Assembly (NCBI RefSeq): GCF_030063245.1 | Contig: NZ_JASISR010000013.1 | Span: forward strand, 60,950 to 124,949 | DNA length: 64,000 nucleotides | Origin: Paenarthrobacter sp. PH39-S1 | GTDB taxonomy: Bacteria > Actinomycetota > Actinomycetes > Actinomycetales > Micrococcaceae | Reading direction: 5' to 3' | Shown here: positions 1 to 11,491 of the stretch, in pieces | Numbering within the stretch: the first letter of the stretch is position 1 | Layout of the letters: each line of letters opens with the position of its first letter | Position numbers and translations under genes: made by a program | Notes under the pieces: generated by a model | Database searches by the model: none | What the model was told of the DNA's origin: nothing | The model's input: only the letters and a program-made list of their open reading frames with translations

Positions 1-315
1 GGCCAACAGCTCACCTCTGGGCACCAGACGGACGGCCATTTGTCCGGCCGGAAGGGGATCCGCGGCCACTGCATACATGCCCTCCGCGTCCCCGAGCCGG
101 ACCCGCACGGTGGTCAATTCGTCCGGAGTGATTTTTTGTCCCAGCCCAATGTTGTTCCTGGCCGCGTACACCTCAGTTGTTTGGTCGGCCCCGCCCACGA
201 GCGCCACCACCGAGGCTATCGAGGCCAGGACAAGCAGAATGCCGACCAGCAGCCGTGGGTCTTTCCAGGAAGGCTTTTTGAGGCGGGCCGCCGGGGTGGA
301 AACGCCAAGGCTCAT
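1..315 (-). CDS. SAF-domain membrane protein, N-terminal part (cut by window edge)
   Basis: The first 105 codons of a minus-strand gene that runs off the left edge of the window. Residues 1-20 are basic and cytoplasmic, and residues 21-42 form one hydrophobic segment (start LLVGILLVLAS). After it comes a SAF-like stretch with the pattern ARNNIGLGQKITPDEL and later DPLPAGQMAVRLVPRGELL. This matches the N-terminal layout of the SAF/CpaB-like proteins of actinobacteria, which are single-pass proteins with an extracytoplasmic SAF fold. The role of the actinobacterial members is not established. The ATG at 313-315 is the only sensible start. Nothing can be said about the missing C-terminus. The family call is by pattern only. 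Confidence 0.7.
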   Translation of the reverse strand, partial: MSLGVSTPAARLKKPSWKDPRLLVGILLVLASIASVVALVGGADQTTEVYAARNNIGLGQKITPDELTTVRVRLGDAEGMYAVAADPLPAGQMAVRLVPRGELLA

Positions 316-621
316 CTGCACTCCCCCGAAGGTTCCCGTGGCGCTTCCCCGGGTCCGCGCCTTTGCGGTCCTGGTTCGACCCGAATGATTTTCCTGCTTG
401 TGTTCCTAGTTCTAATGGTTCGCGGCCCGGAAGGAAAGCCTTGGGGCGGAAAATGTGCAAAACCGCAGCTTTGGTCACCGTCGGAAACCGTCGGCAAAAA
501 CGGTCATGCAGGACCATTGAGCGAAACTTCCGGCCGAGGTAAACCGTCCAAGGTATCCGGGGCGCCCGAGAGGGTTGTGGACATCAGCATCAAAGGGGCG
601 CAAACGTGGCAGGATGAAAGC
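316..621. other. Divergent intergenic region
   Basis: About 300 bases between the leftward SAF gene and the rightward HTH gene, so it must carry promoters for both. It contains a direct repeat of ACCGTCGG around 477-495, followed by a related ACGGT a few bases later. I see no convincing -35/-10 pair, hairpin or RNA motif. Confidence 0.4.
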
Positions 622-870
622 ATGCCACGCTTTTTGACCCTTTCGGACGTTGCGGAGCAACTGCAGCTGTCCGCGGCCGCCACGTACGCCCTGGTGCGCA
701 GCGGCGAACTCGCCGCCATCCAGATCGGCGGCCGGGGGCAGTGGCGGGTAGAGGAATCCAAGTTTGAGGAATTCATCCAGGCGCGCTATGCGGCGACAGA
801 GCAGCTGTTGGCCGCATCGAAACCTGCACCAGCACCTGACGTGGGGTCATCCAGCCGTCCCCGAAGCTGA
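622..870 (+). CDS. Small excisionase/BldC-like helix-turn-helix protein
   Basis: An 82-residue protein of which residues 1-55 form a MerR-superfamily/excisionase winged HTH. The pattern is FLTLSDVAEQLQLS, then TYALVRSGELAAIQIGG and WRVEESKFEEFI. This is the architecture of BldC and similar small DNA-binding proteins, which bind DNA without an effector domain and can act cooperatively. The ATG at 622 follows an AGGA-containing stretch. The last 17 residues are rich in Pro, Ala and Ser, then the frame stops at 868-870. The DNA just downstream reads as a Lys/Ala-rich repeat in another frame, so the natural C-terminus may have been altered by a frameshift (see findings). The target is unknown. 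Confidence 0.8.
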   Translation: MPRFLTLSDVAEQLQLSAAATYALVRSGELAAIQIGGRGQWRVEESKFEEFIQARYAATEQLLAASKPAPAPDVGSSSRPRS

Positions 871-943
871 GGGACCGCCTCCAACGGCTCCGCCTGCCAA
901 GGCGCCGGCGGCTAAGAATCGGCCTGCCAAGACGCCGCCGGTA

Positions 944-1003
944 AAGGCGCGGTCGGCTAAGGCGCGGTCGGCTAAGGCGCGGTCGGCTAAGGCGCGGTCG
1001 GCT
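944..1003. repeat. 15-bp tandem repeat, four copies
   Basis: Four identical copies of the unit AAGGCGCGGTCGGCT lie between the HTH gene and the convergent gene at 1028-1591. Read on the plus strand in one frame the unit encodes Lys-Ala-Arg-Ser-Ala, in a wider stretch rich in Pro-Ala-Lys. The unit length is a multiple of three. Confidence 0.95.
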
Positions 1004-1027
1004 AAGACAGCGTCTGCCAAACGCAGC

Positions 1028-1591
1028 CTAGGGGCGGCCGTTGTTCCGCGAACTGACGGCCACCAGAGCGGCAAAAGGAATTGCATAGCTGGTGAGCACG
1101 TTGCGCTGGCGCCGCGGTTCGCCGTCGGCGGTCACAGCAAGCTCCACGTAATCGAAACCAACCCGGTCGAAGACACCGGCGAGCGGGCCGGCATGCTCCG
1201 AGTCCTCCAGATACAGATGAACGGCCGCTCTGTCGCGCGCGAGCGTCCGCAGGACCGATGCCAGCGAATGGCGGACCGTGCCGACCGGCTTGACTGCGGT
1301 CCCGGGCAGGCCCGAAATCCGAATCACGGCGTGCAGGGGCACCAGCACTGAACGGTTCCCGTCGGACATCAGCAGCCACCCGTGTCCCGTGCAGGCCAGC
1401 GTACCGCTGAGCTGCAGATTACCCTTCAGCAGCAGCGTCAGAGGGGCATCTTCGCCGCCCCGGAGCCTGTCCGCCAGCCCGATTGCGGAGTCCTCGATCC
1501 GCGCCATTTCCGTGACACCCGCATCACGTTCCAATTGCTGCGCAGCATCCAATTGGTCCTCCATATCGCGAAAAAGCGAGTCCCAGCGCAT
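1028..1591 (-). CDS. Conserved hypothetical protein near secA
   Basis: A 187-residue protein that I do not recognise as a named family. It has no signal peptide or membrane segment. The N-terminal third (MRWDSLFRDMEDQLDAAQQLERD...) is acidic and probably alpha-helical. The middle and C-terminal parts alternate short hydrophobic strands (PLTLLLKGNLQLSG, SVLVPLHAVIRISG, FDYVELAV) with charged turns, suggesting a small beta-rich domain. The start was taken at the ATG at 1589-1591. The longer reading back to 1675 adds 28 residues with no coding character. It is convergent with the HTH gene and divergent from the LysM gene. Function unknown. Confidence 0.75.
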   Translation of the reverse strand: MRWDSLFRDMEDQLDAAQQLERDAGVTEMARIEDSAIGLADRLRGGEDAPLTLLLKGNLQLSGTLACTGHGWLLMSDGNRSVLVPLHAVIRISGLPGTAVKPVGTVRHSLASVLRTLARDRAAVHLYLEDSEHAGPLAGVFDRVGFDYVELAVTADGEPRRQRNVLTSYAIPFAALVAVSSRNNGRP

Positions 1592-1782
1592 GCCGCCAGC
1601 GTACGAGAGCCGGCCGGACGGGTCAACAGTCGGTCCACAGGGAGTCAACACAGGGATGGAGTTACCCACAGCCACCCCTCACCTCTGGACACCGCTATCC
1701 GAAGAGGTCAAAATCTATCAAAGAGCATCAAAAATGGTTCAAAATGAGGCGGCGCGGGCTAACGGTGGAAGGAGTGCGCATC

Positions 1783-2616
1783 ATGCGAAAGCAACTGCGG
1801 GAAGATGCGGCCATGGCCGGGACCATACTCCTGCTGGGAGTCGCACTGGTCTATGTCGGGACCGTGCTGCTCCAGCGTTGGCTCGTGCAGGGCCGTCCTG
1901 GACGGACTCCCGGGTTTGAGGACGCGCTCGGAGCCGTGTCGGCGGCGATTGGATCCGCCGTCGTCCTCTGGTGGCTCTTTGCCCTACTGCTGGCCCTTGT
2001 CTCCTGCATTCTGCACCGCACCGGGCGACGGCGGCTGGCCGGCGTTGCCGGGCGCCTGACACCGGCGTTTATGCGCAGACTGGTTCTGGCCGTCCTCGGG
2101 GTCAATCTGCTCTGCGCGCCCTTGGCTCACGGCGCTGAATCCCCCGTTGATCCGCTGTGGCATCCTGCCGTGGCCACCACCGCCCCGGCCGCCCCGGTCC
2201 TTCCCGCCGCGCGGACGGCCGTGGACCCGGTGACACCGGGTGCTCCGGAACCGCCGAGCCCGCTCTGGAGGCCGGAGGCACCCGTCGTATTCCCCGGGCC
2301 GCTGGCGCCGGTCCCCAGCCGTCCGCCGGACCAGATGCCGTCATCACGGGGTGAACAGACCCCGGCATCACCGGGCGGTCACGCCGCGGCGCAGCCGGTC
2401 GCACCAGCGGCCAATGACGCAGGCTCCGAGGACACGAATATGGTCGTGGTGAGGGCCGGCGACAGCCTGTGGACTCTCGCCGCAAAGCAATTGGGTCCTT
2501 TTGCCACCGACGTGGAGATTGCCCGTCAATGGCCGCTCTGGTACCGCATCAACCGCGCCGCCATCGGCAGCGACCCAGGGCTTATCCTGCCGGGGCAGAT
2601 TCTGCAGGAGCCATGA
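1783..2616 (+). CDS. Membrane-anchored LysM domain protein
   Basis: A 277-residue protein with three hydrophobic segments, roughly residues 11-31, 49-80 and 95-115. A long Pro/Ala/Arg-rich linker of about 100 residues follows, then a C-terminal LysM-type domain (VVRAGDSLWTLAAKQLG ... WYRINRAAIG ... LILPGQIL). LysM domains bind the glycan backbone of peptidoglycan, so the C-terminus should be outside the membrane. The start at 1783 is chosen because GGAAGGAG lies eight bases upstream; an upstream start at 1744 has no such site. It is followed 77 bases later by the Rv3235-family gene in the same direction. Confidence 0.85.
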   Translation: MRKQLREDAAMAGTILLLGVALVYVGTVLLQRWLVQGRPGRTPGFEDALGAVSAAIGSAVVLWWLFALLLALVSCILHRTGRRRLAGVAGRLTPAFMRRLVLAVLGVNLLCAPLAHGAESPVDPLWHPAVATTAPAAPVLPAARTAVDPVTPGAPEPPSPLWRPEAPVVFPGPLAPVPSRPPDQMPSSRGEQTPASPGGHAAAQPVAPAANDAGSEDTNMVVVRAGDSLWTLAAKQLGPFATDVEIARQWPLWYRINRAAIGSDPGLILPGQILQEP

Positions 2617-2693
2617 CATGTCGTCCCTTAGGCTTCCGGATTACCTGGTCGGAGACGCTTTTCACCCACGCGCACCCAAGCAAGGAGAGAACC

Positions 2694-3365
2694 ATGAACA
2701 CGCATGCAGCCCTTGATGGCGCTGTCACGCCGATCCGGAGCCGTCCGGCGCCCGTGCTGGAACCGGCCGGGGAATTGGCTCCCGTTATTCCGATGCCACC
2801 GCGGCATCGTGGTCTCCGCGCGGGAACAACGTCAGGACAGGCGGCGACCGCGGCAGAGGTCCTGGCAGTTCCGGCCTTGGGCGTGTTCACATCGGCAGAT
2901 CGTGAGGCCGTTGAGCCAGGAGGCTCTGCGGACGGCGATGGCTCATCCCTGAAATCCCCAGCAGACAAATTCCGACACGATCTTGCCCAGGCGCGTGCGG
3001 CGGAAGCAGCCCTGGTTCGGGCCATGACGGCCAAGATCGGCCAGGCCGCCGTCGAGGTCCTGGCTGGCAGCAGGCCACCCCAGCAGCTGGCGCGCTGGCT
3101 GGACGCGCGCAGCTTCGAGGCCCTTCAAATCCGCGCAGAACTGACTCGGTCGGTACAGCGGAATCTGGATCACAGCGGCGGACACAGCAATGTCCATCAA
3201 CTGCACCGCAACCCGTCGGTCAGGTCGGTGCACTGCTGTGCCGTCAGACCCGGGGTCTACGAGGCTTCGCTTGTCATCGCTGAACAGCAGCACGTCCGCG
3301 CCCTGGCCATGCGCATGGAGGAACGGAACGGCGTCTGGAAAGTGACCGCACTGGAAATCGGCTAA
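2694..3365 (+). CDS. Rv3235 family protein
   Basis: A 223-residue protein of the actinobacterial Rv3235 type (DUF6459). It has a disordered, Pro-rich N-terminal half (residues 1-95) and a compact C-terminal domain (about 100-223). The C-terminal end carries a basic beta-rich part ending in RNGVWKVTALEIG. In mycobacteria a homologue lies a few genes from secA1, which agrees with the neighbouring secA here. The molecular role is not known to me. A clear AAGGAGAG ribosome binding site lies just before the ATG at 2694. It is convergent with secA across an 88-base gap. Confidence 0.75.
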   Translation: MNTHAALDGAVTPIRSRPAPVLEPAGELAPVIPMPPRHRGLRAGTTSGQAATAAEVLAVPALGVFTSADREAVEPGGSADGDGSSLKSPADKFRHDLAQARAAEAALVRAMTAKIGQAAVEVLAGSRPPQQLARWLDARSFEALQIRAELTRSVQRNLDHSGGHSNVHQLHRNPSVRSVHCCAVRPGVYEASLVIAEQQHVRALAMRMEERNGVWKVTALEIG

Positions 3366-3453
3366 CCAAGGTCCGGGCCCCGTCCCACTAAGGGCGGGAC
3401 CGCCAGGGTCCCTACTTGGCGCGCCAGCGACACGAAAGGGCCGGTCTCGTCCG

Positions 3454-6264
<2,811 letters not shown>

Positions 6265-6494
6265 GGGTGTAGCTCCCAATCTATGGCTGCCTAAAACTGG
6301 CCTTTTCAGTCTACGTGAACAGACGAACGGCGCGCGGCCCCGGTTCCCCGGATCCGCTGCCGGCTGCATAAATTGACATCGATGATGCAATTCGCGCCGA
6401 TGCCGATGACTGACATGGGCGTGAAATGCGACATCGATGAACGGGCGGGCGCGGGTGGGGGGTGCGACGGCGTGCGGGGGCGCTGGAGCGACGG

Positions 6495-7712
6495 TCAGCC
6501 GGCGCGGACGGCGGCCGCCAGTTCCGCGGCCAGCGTGCCGACGGGTTCGACGACGACGTCAGTCAGCGAGAGCCAAGTGGCCATCAGCTGCAGTTCCGCA
6601 GCGAGCTCGGAGGCGGTTTCCGGTGGACTCCCGGGCTCGGCAAAGGCGCTGCGGACCAGCAACACTGCGCGGAGTCTGTCGGCCTTGAGGTCCACCCGCG
6701 CCACCAATCGCTCACCGAGCAGAAACGGAAGCACGTAGTAGCCGTAGCGCCGCTTCGCCGCCGGGGTGTAAATCTCGATCCGATAGTGGAACCCGAAGAG
6801 CTCCTGAAGCCGGCGACGTTCAAAAACCAGCGAATCAAACGGACTCAACAGGGCCCGGCCCGCAGCGCGCCGCGGCAGCGTTGCCTGCACATGCCGGTAG
6901 ACCGGTCCGTCCCAGCCGCGCACGCTGACCGGCTGCAGGATGCCCTCCTCTGCCAGCTCCGCAACTGCCTGAGCGGCCGGTTTGGCCGGCAGCCGGAAAT
7001 AGTCAGCGAAACATTTGACGGTGCCGATACCGTGCGCCGCCGCCGCAGCCTCGACGAGACGGCGCAGGGACGCGTCTGGATCGGTGGGTGTGCACGTCTG
7101 GGCAAGGAGCGGCGGCGGCAGCACGGAACCGATCGGCGTGTACCGCCGCTCAAACTGGGCCGTGCGCGCCGCGGTGCCGACCGTTCCTTGTTCGAAAAGA
7201 TCCTCCAGCACTCGTTTGGCCGCGTTCCAGTTCCAACCCCAGTTATCAGTGACCTTTGCCTGCCGGTGGTCGATGGCCCCGGTGATTTCCCGGGCCGTCA
7301 TTGGAATCCCTTCGTCCAGCACGGAAAGAATCCTGGCTTCCAGCGAACTGCGAAGTTCCGGCTCCAGTGCCCGGGCGCCCACCCATTGCCGCTTTTGCCA
7401 CAGCCGCAGGTCCCGGAAATGTTCCGGCCGGATGAAGCTGGCTTCATGCGCCCAGTACTCCATCATGGTGCGCGGCCGGGCTCCGGAGATCCGGTCCAGA
7501 AGGTCCCGGTCGTAATTGCCCAGCCGGGAAAAGAATGGCAGGTAATGGCTGCGGGCGAGCACGTTGACCGAGTCAATCTGAACCAGCTGCAGCCGGCCAA
7601 AGGTCCGGCCCACCGCCCGTGCGTTGACGGGGCCGGCGGGCCGTTCCTTTGCCAGTCCTTGGGCTCCCAACGCGATCCGACGGGCCTGTGAAAGACTCAG
7701 ATCGGCCGCCAC
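6495..7712 (-). CDS. YcaQ-like winged-helix DNA glycosylase
   Basis: A 405-residue protein of the YcaQ/AlkX/AZL family of winged-helix DNA glycosylases, which unhook interstrand crosslinks or remove bulky alkylated bases. The N-terminal [14 protein letters not shown] is followed by the family signature [17 protein letters not shown]; the QxD motif (here Gln-Ile-Asp) is the catalytic element in studied members. [12 protein letters not shown] and the C-terminal [18 protein letters not shown] also fit. The start is GTG at 7710-7712 with GGAGGG five bases upstream, only 14 bases after the hpf stop, so the two genes are probably cotranscribed. A role in crosslink repair is inferred from the family. 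Confidence 0.85.
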   Translation of the reverse strand: MAADLSLSQARRIALGAQGLAKERPAGPVNARAVGRTFGRLQLVQIDSVNVLARSHYLPFFSRLGNYDRDLLDRISGARPRTMMEYWAHEASFIRPEHFRDLRLWQKRQWVGARALEPELRSSLEARILSVLDEGIPMTAREITGAIDHRQAKVTDNWGWNWNAAKRVLEDLFEQGTVGTAARTAQFERRYTPIGSVLPPPLLAQTCTPTDPDASLRRLVEAAAAAHGIGTVKCFADYFRLPAKPAAQAVAELAEEGILQPVSVRGWDGPVYRHVQATLPRRAAGRALLSPFDSLVFERRRLQELFGFHYRIEIYTPAAKRRYGYYVLPFLLGERLVARVDLKADRLRAVLLVRSAFAEPGSPPETASELAAELQLMATWLSLTDVVVEPVGTLAAELAAAVRAG

Positions 7713-7726
7713 GGAACCCTCCTGGT

Positions 7727-8449
7727 CTATGCGATAGCCGCCTTATCCGGCGAGCGGTAGGCGATGATTTCGTCGGCCGGAGCAGACTCAATGCCGGCGC
7801 GGTCCGAATCCAATGAAATCACACCATACGTCCAACCCTCCCGGCGATACACCACGGACGGCGACCCGGTTGCCGAGTCGATGAAGAGATAGAAGTCGTG
7901 TCCCACCAGTTCCATATTGTCCACCGCGTCATCGAGCGAAACAGACGCCGTCGGGAAGACCTTCCGCCGGATCAGCACAGGAGAATCACCGGCCGGAATG
8001 TCATTTTCAATATCGAAGCGGGAACGTTCTTCCGCAGCACCGTCCGTCGTGGCAGTGGCTGACTGGGCGTAGATGGGTTCCGATGCGCTCACGGTGGGGA
8101 GCGCAGCCGTAGCCGTGTTGACTCCAATCGGAGCATGCCTGCCGTGGTGGACCTTCTTGCGGTCCCTTGCGCGGCGGAGTCTTTCCAGTAGCTTGTTGTA
8201 GGCCGTGTCAAAAGCCGCAAATTTATCCCCGGCGGATGCCTCGGCGCGGATCACCGGGCCGCGGCCCTGAACTGTTAGTTCGACTGTGAGCTGGGCATCC
8301 GCGGCACGTGCGTTCGTCTGCTTCGAAACCTTTGCATCGATGCGCTGGACCTTGTCTCCGAGCTGTTCAATCTTCGACATTTTTTCGCCGGCGTATTCGC
8401 GGAAGCGGTCCGAAACGGTGACGTTACGGCCGCTGATCAAGAACTCCAT
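7727..8449 (-). CDS. hpf: Long-form ribosome hibernation promoting factor
   Basis: A 240-residue long HPF. Residues 1-100 are the ribosome-binding beta-alpha fold (MEFLISGRNVTVSDRFREYAGEK, then AADAQLTVELTVQGRG). After a linker of about 75 residues comes the C-terminal dimerisation domain (VLIRRKVFPTASVSLDDAVDNME ... FYLFID ... WTYGVISLD). The long form bridges two 70S particles into inactive 100S dimers in stationary phase. The ATG at 8447-8449 has GGAGGG directly upstream. The position between comF and secA matches mycobacteria (Rv3241c), apart from the YcaQ-like gene inserted on the secA side. Confidence 0.95.
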   Translation of the reverse strand: MEFLISGRNVTVSDRFREYAGEKMSKIEQLGDKVQRIDAKVSKQTNARAADAQLTVELTVQGRGPVIRAEASAGDKFAAFDTAYNKLLERLRRARDRKKVHHGRHAPIGVNTATAALPTVSASEPIYAQSATATTDGAAEERSRFDIENDIPAGDSPVLIRRKVFPTASVSLDDAVDNMELVGHDFYLFIDSATGSPSVVYRREGWTYGVISLDSDRAGIESAPADEIIAYRSPDKAAIA

Positions 8450-8584
8450 GGTGCCCTCCAAATGACTTCGGTGACACGACGGCCCGCAATGTCGTCCAGC
8501 CATTGCTTGACCGCCGACGGGTGGTCAACCTCTATGAGGTACCCGTTTAACCACGCTAGTCCACGTATCCCCGATATTCGTCTT

Positions 8585-9532
8585 TTAGCCACGCATTTCT
8601 TTCCTTGAAGTGGCTGTGAGCTGTGCGGAGCCATCGCGGGTCGGACCTCCGGCTGCCGCCAGCACCACGGATCCGCCGACTACGGCCCCGGCGGACCGCA
8701 GCGCGCGTGCGGCCTCCGCGACGGTGGCACCAGTGGTCAGCACATCGTCAACGATCAGCACCCGGCGGCCCTCCAACGCCCGGGCGCGAGCCGATCCAGG
8801 CCTGCCGCGGACATACATGGAATTGCGCACGTTCGCCCGGCGCGCCGAGCGACCCAAGCCCTTCTGGCTCAGCTGCCGCCAAGGCGGCCGGAACCTCAGT
8901 TTCAAGGCCCGGCACGTCGTTGTTCCCGGTGGAAAGGCCGAACGCCGGCGCAGGGTGAGCAGCAGCAGCCACACCGGGTCGTAGCCTCGCTTGCGGAATC
9001 CCTTGCCGCTGGTCGGCACCGGCACCACGAGCACGGGCCGGTCAGCGGTCAACGGCCAGTCGCCCACCGCCGCAGACAAGGCCCCAGCAAGCGGGCCGGC
9101 CAGCCTGGCGGCCAGATCGGTCCGGCCGTGGTTTTTGAAAGCCAGCAGCACCTGGGCAAGCTCGTCACGGTAGCTGCCGGCCGCCACCGACGGCAGCAGC
9201 ACCGTGCCATCCACATCCATCAGTGCCGGCGCGCTCTCTTCCGAGCGGAAGGGCCGGTTCGTCGCTGTGCGCATGGTCCGCGCACAGTCCCGGCACAGCG
9301 AGCTGTCCTCGGCACCGCAGACGACGCAGTCCGCGGGCAGCAGCAGGGCGGCCAGCTCCTGGCCCGCGGCGGTCAGCCACAGCACGAACCGCAGCCACCA
9401 CGCTCCCGCCCGGGCACGATGGGATCCTGTCGGCGCGGGAGATCCCCTGGGCCTGCCCCGTCCGGAAGCATCGTGTGCGTCACCGTCGGGCAGTGCCGAT
9501 CCGTTCAATTCAGTGCCCATTCGTGCCGCCAT
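8585..9532 (-). CDS. ComF family phosphoribosyltransferase-like protein
   Basis: A protein of about 315 residues in the ComF/GntX family. The N-terminal third holds two CxxC pairs (CVVCG and CRDC), a presumed zinc site. The C-terminal half is a type I phosphoribosyltransferase fold with the PRPP loop VLIVDDVLTTGATV and the family block GFRKRGYDP. In naturally competent bacteria ComF helps DNA uptake; in actinobacteria the role is not settled. The start is uncertain. ATG at 9532 is chosen, ATG at 9520 is possible, and a longer reading to 9619 would translate the upstream 16-bp repeats. It sits between lpqB and hpf as in mycobacteria (Rv3242c). Confidence 0.85.
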   Translation of the reverse strand: MAARMGTELNGSALPDGDAHDASGRGRPRGSPAPTGSHRARAGAWWLRFVLWLTAAGQELAALLLPADCVVCGAEDSSLCRDCARTMRTATNRPFRSEESAPALMDVDGTVLLPSVAAGSYRDELAQVLLAFKNHGRTDLAARLAGPLAGALSAAVGDWPLTADRPVLVVPVPTSGKGFRKRGYDPVWLLLLTLRRRSAFPPGTTTCRALKLRFRPPWRQLSQKGLGRSARRANVRNSMYVRGRPGSARARALEGRRVLIVDDVLTTGATVAEAARALRSAGAVVGGSVVLAAAGGPTRDGSAQLTATSRKEMRG

Positions 9533-9552
9533 CCCGGTGCCGCTGTCCCTTA

Positions 9553-9616
9553 TCACTGTCCATCTGCAGCACTGTCCATCTGCATCACTGTCCATCTGCA
9601 TCACTGTCCATCTGCC
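9553..9616. repeat. 16-bp tandem repeat, four copies
   Basis: Four copies of TCACTGTCCATCTGCA, differing at the first base of copy 2 and the last base of copy 4. They lie immediately upstream of comF on its transcribed side. The period of 16 is not a multiple of three, so it is unlikely to be a coding repeat. Confidence 0.95.
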
Positions 9617-9775
9617 CATTGTCTACGGGGGTTGCGGTTCCGCGAGGGCGGCAAAACGCGGATGTGGATGTCAAGAGACCGGGGATGGCGTGTGCAGGAC
9701 AACACGCCATCGGATGGCAGCTTCAGCCCCAGCGGACGAATGCGCCGGCCGCCAACGCTCCGGCATCAGCTTGGG

Positions 9776-11491
9776 TCAGCCGGCGAAGGACGCGTCCGTC
9801 ACGTCCTTCGCCTGAACCACCCAACCGTTCCCCAGCCGCGCGTAGATATCCTTATCCGTTTGGGCGTACAGGTCCAGCCAGCTGTTGCCGGCACTCAGCC
9901 AGCGCATACCGTCCATTGGCGCCAGCTGCTGCGGATCGGATTTCAGGTCCAGAATTTCCACCGCCACGGGGCCCGTCGCGGATGGCCGCATGACTGCCAT
10001 GCTGGTCTCGCTGACCCATGCACCGAAGCTCGGATTCACGGAACTCACCACCGTGATGGGCGGTGTGAGGTCCTTGGGCACGTCGCCGGCGCGCAGGATG
10101 CCGGTGATCTGGACGCTGCTGACACCGTTCTGCTCGGAAATGACCAGGGCGCGGCTGCCGTCGCGGGAGACCCGGAAGCTTGTCACCGTCCGCCCTGTCA
10201 GCCACTGCACTGACAGCACGACTGCGGCAGCCGGTTGTCCCGCTTTGCTCCCGTCCGGGTGGAACGCGATGACCTGCCCACCGCCGTCACCGGCTGCCGT
10301 CCAGACCCAGTCCTGCGGCGAAAACGACGGCGCCGTGAGGTTAGGCCCGGTGGCGCCGGCCTCCTCCAGTTGTCCGGGCACCACACTGAAGAGTTGACTA
10401 TGATCGGCATTGAGGAAGGCATACAGCGGCTTGATATAGGACTGTGCCGGGTGGGACGGGCCGTACTTGGCCATCGACGCCAGCCCGACTATCGCCGTCG
10501 TCTGCCCGTTGTCGAAGTGCACCAGCTCGCCCTTGGAAATGCCGACCTGGGTGTGCGGCACCTGGTGGTTGACCACCAAAGCAGGCTGCCCCGACTCCTG
10601 CGGCCCCAGGTCAATTTCGCGGGTATCCGCGCGGAGCGTGACCGAGGTGACCGTGTTGAGGTTGCGCTGCAGGGTCAGCAGCAGCTGCGCCTGCATCTGC
10701 TGGCGGGCCTTCACGGTGGCGTCCAGCAGCGGCTGCGCAGTCAGATCCAGTTGGGCCACTCCATTGTTGATCGGGACCGAGTCCCGCACCAGCCTGATGC
10801 CGTCCGGGAAGGCGCTGGCAACGGCGCCCTTGAGATACGGCGCGGGGCCATCGAGCATGGCCCGCACGATCGACGTTGCCCGGGTGGTGGCCTTACCGGC
10901 CAGCCAGCGGATGTCCGGCACGGCATAGGCAAACGACGGGTCATAGAAGTACAGCGAATAGGGGCTGTACAGTGTGGCAAAGTTGGCTGACTGCAGCATG
11001 ATGCCGTCCGGCACGCTGCTGATGCGCCACTCGCCGTCCTCCTTGACCAATCCGAACTTCACGGTTTCCACCGCACCCGCCTCCGCGGGTGTGAGAATTC
11101 CGTTCGCGTCCACCATGGACTCGGTCGAAAAATCAATTTTGAAGTCCGAATCCGTCCCCGTGCTGACGACCTTGAAAGTCTCCTTGTACACCAGCGTGCG
11201 CGCGTCCGCCCGCCACGTGCCGGAAATTTTGTGTGCCAGGTACTGCCGTGCCACCTGAAAGTCGTCTGTGACGCCGGTTCCGGCCGCAATAAAGCCTTCA
11301 ATGATGCTCGTGGGGCTTGCCCCCTGAACAGGGGCGTTCTGCCGGAAGTCGATGTTGATCGGATTACTCCGTCCGGCCACCGGATCGCTCTTGCCTACGG
11401 CACCGCTGCTGGGAATAACGGCGCAGCCGGCCGCGCACAGCAGAACCGCGACGACGGCAGCCAGAAGACGCAGCAGGGACCGGATACTCAT
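9776..11491 (-). CDS. lpqB: Lipoprotein LpqB, MtrAB accessory factor
   Basis: A 571-residue lipoprotein. Residues 1-24 are a type II signal peptide with a lipobox ending in AAGC. A GerMN-type domain follows at about 200-320 (SLYFYDPSFAYAVPDIRWL, RAMLDGPAPYLKGAV, VAQLDLT), and then a beta-propeller-like LpqB domain to the end. In mycobacteria LpqB interacts with the MtrB sensor and influences MtrA signalling and cell-wall homeostasis. The ATG at 11489-11491 overlaps the mtrB stop as TGATG, indicating translational coupling; a GTG one codon earlier is an alternative. The final TGA is followed by about 240 bases to comF. Confidence 0.93.
   Translation of the reverse strand: MSIRSLLRLLAAVVAVLLCAAGCAVIPSSGAVGKSDPVAGRSNPINIDFRQNAPVQGASPTSIIEGFIAAGTGVTDDFQVARQYLAHKISGTWRADARTLVYKETFKVVSTGTDSDFKIDFSTESMVDANGILTPAEAGAVETVKFGLVKEDGEWRISSVPDGIMLQSANFATLYSPYSLYFYDPSFAYAVPDIRWLAGKATTRATSIVRAMLDGPAPYLKGAVASAFPDGIRLVRDSVPINNGVAQLDLTAQPLLDATVKARQQMQAQLLLTLQRNLNTVTSVTLRADTREIDLGPQESGQPALVVNHQVPHTQVGISKGELVHFDNGQTTAIVGLASMAKYGPSHPAQSYIKPLYAFLNADHSQLFSVVPGQLEEAGATGPNLTAPSFSPQDWVWTAAGDGGGQVIAFHPDGSKAGQPAAAVVLSVQWLTGRTVTSFRVSRDGSRALVISEQNGVSSVQITGILRAGDVPKDLTPPITVVSSVNPSFGAWVSETSMAVMRPSATGPVAVEILDLKSDPQQLAPMDGMRWLSAGNSWLDLYAQTDKDIYARLGNGWVVQAKDVTDASFAG

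Noticed and set aside
847..1086. A minus-strand open frame with ALADR repeats
   Set aside because: It reads through the 15-bp tandem repeat and into the end of the gene at 1028-1591; no domain or start support.
3366..3453. A hairpin around GTCCC/GGGAC as terminator between the Rv3235-family gene and secA
   Set aside because: The stem is only five bases with several competing pairings, so it is not reported as a feature.
6375..6440. Direct repeat GACATCGATGA at 6375-6385 and 6430-6440 upstream of secA, with TTGACA overlapping the first copy
   Set aside because: The TTGACA points away from secA, no rightward gene follows, and two 11-base copies alone do not define an operator.
9553..9616. A possible CRISPR-like array (also considered at 20346-20535)
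   Set aside because: The copies are directly adjacent with no unique spacers, and no cas gene is near.
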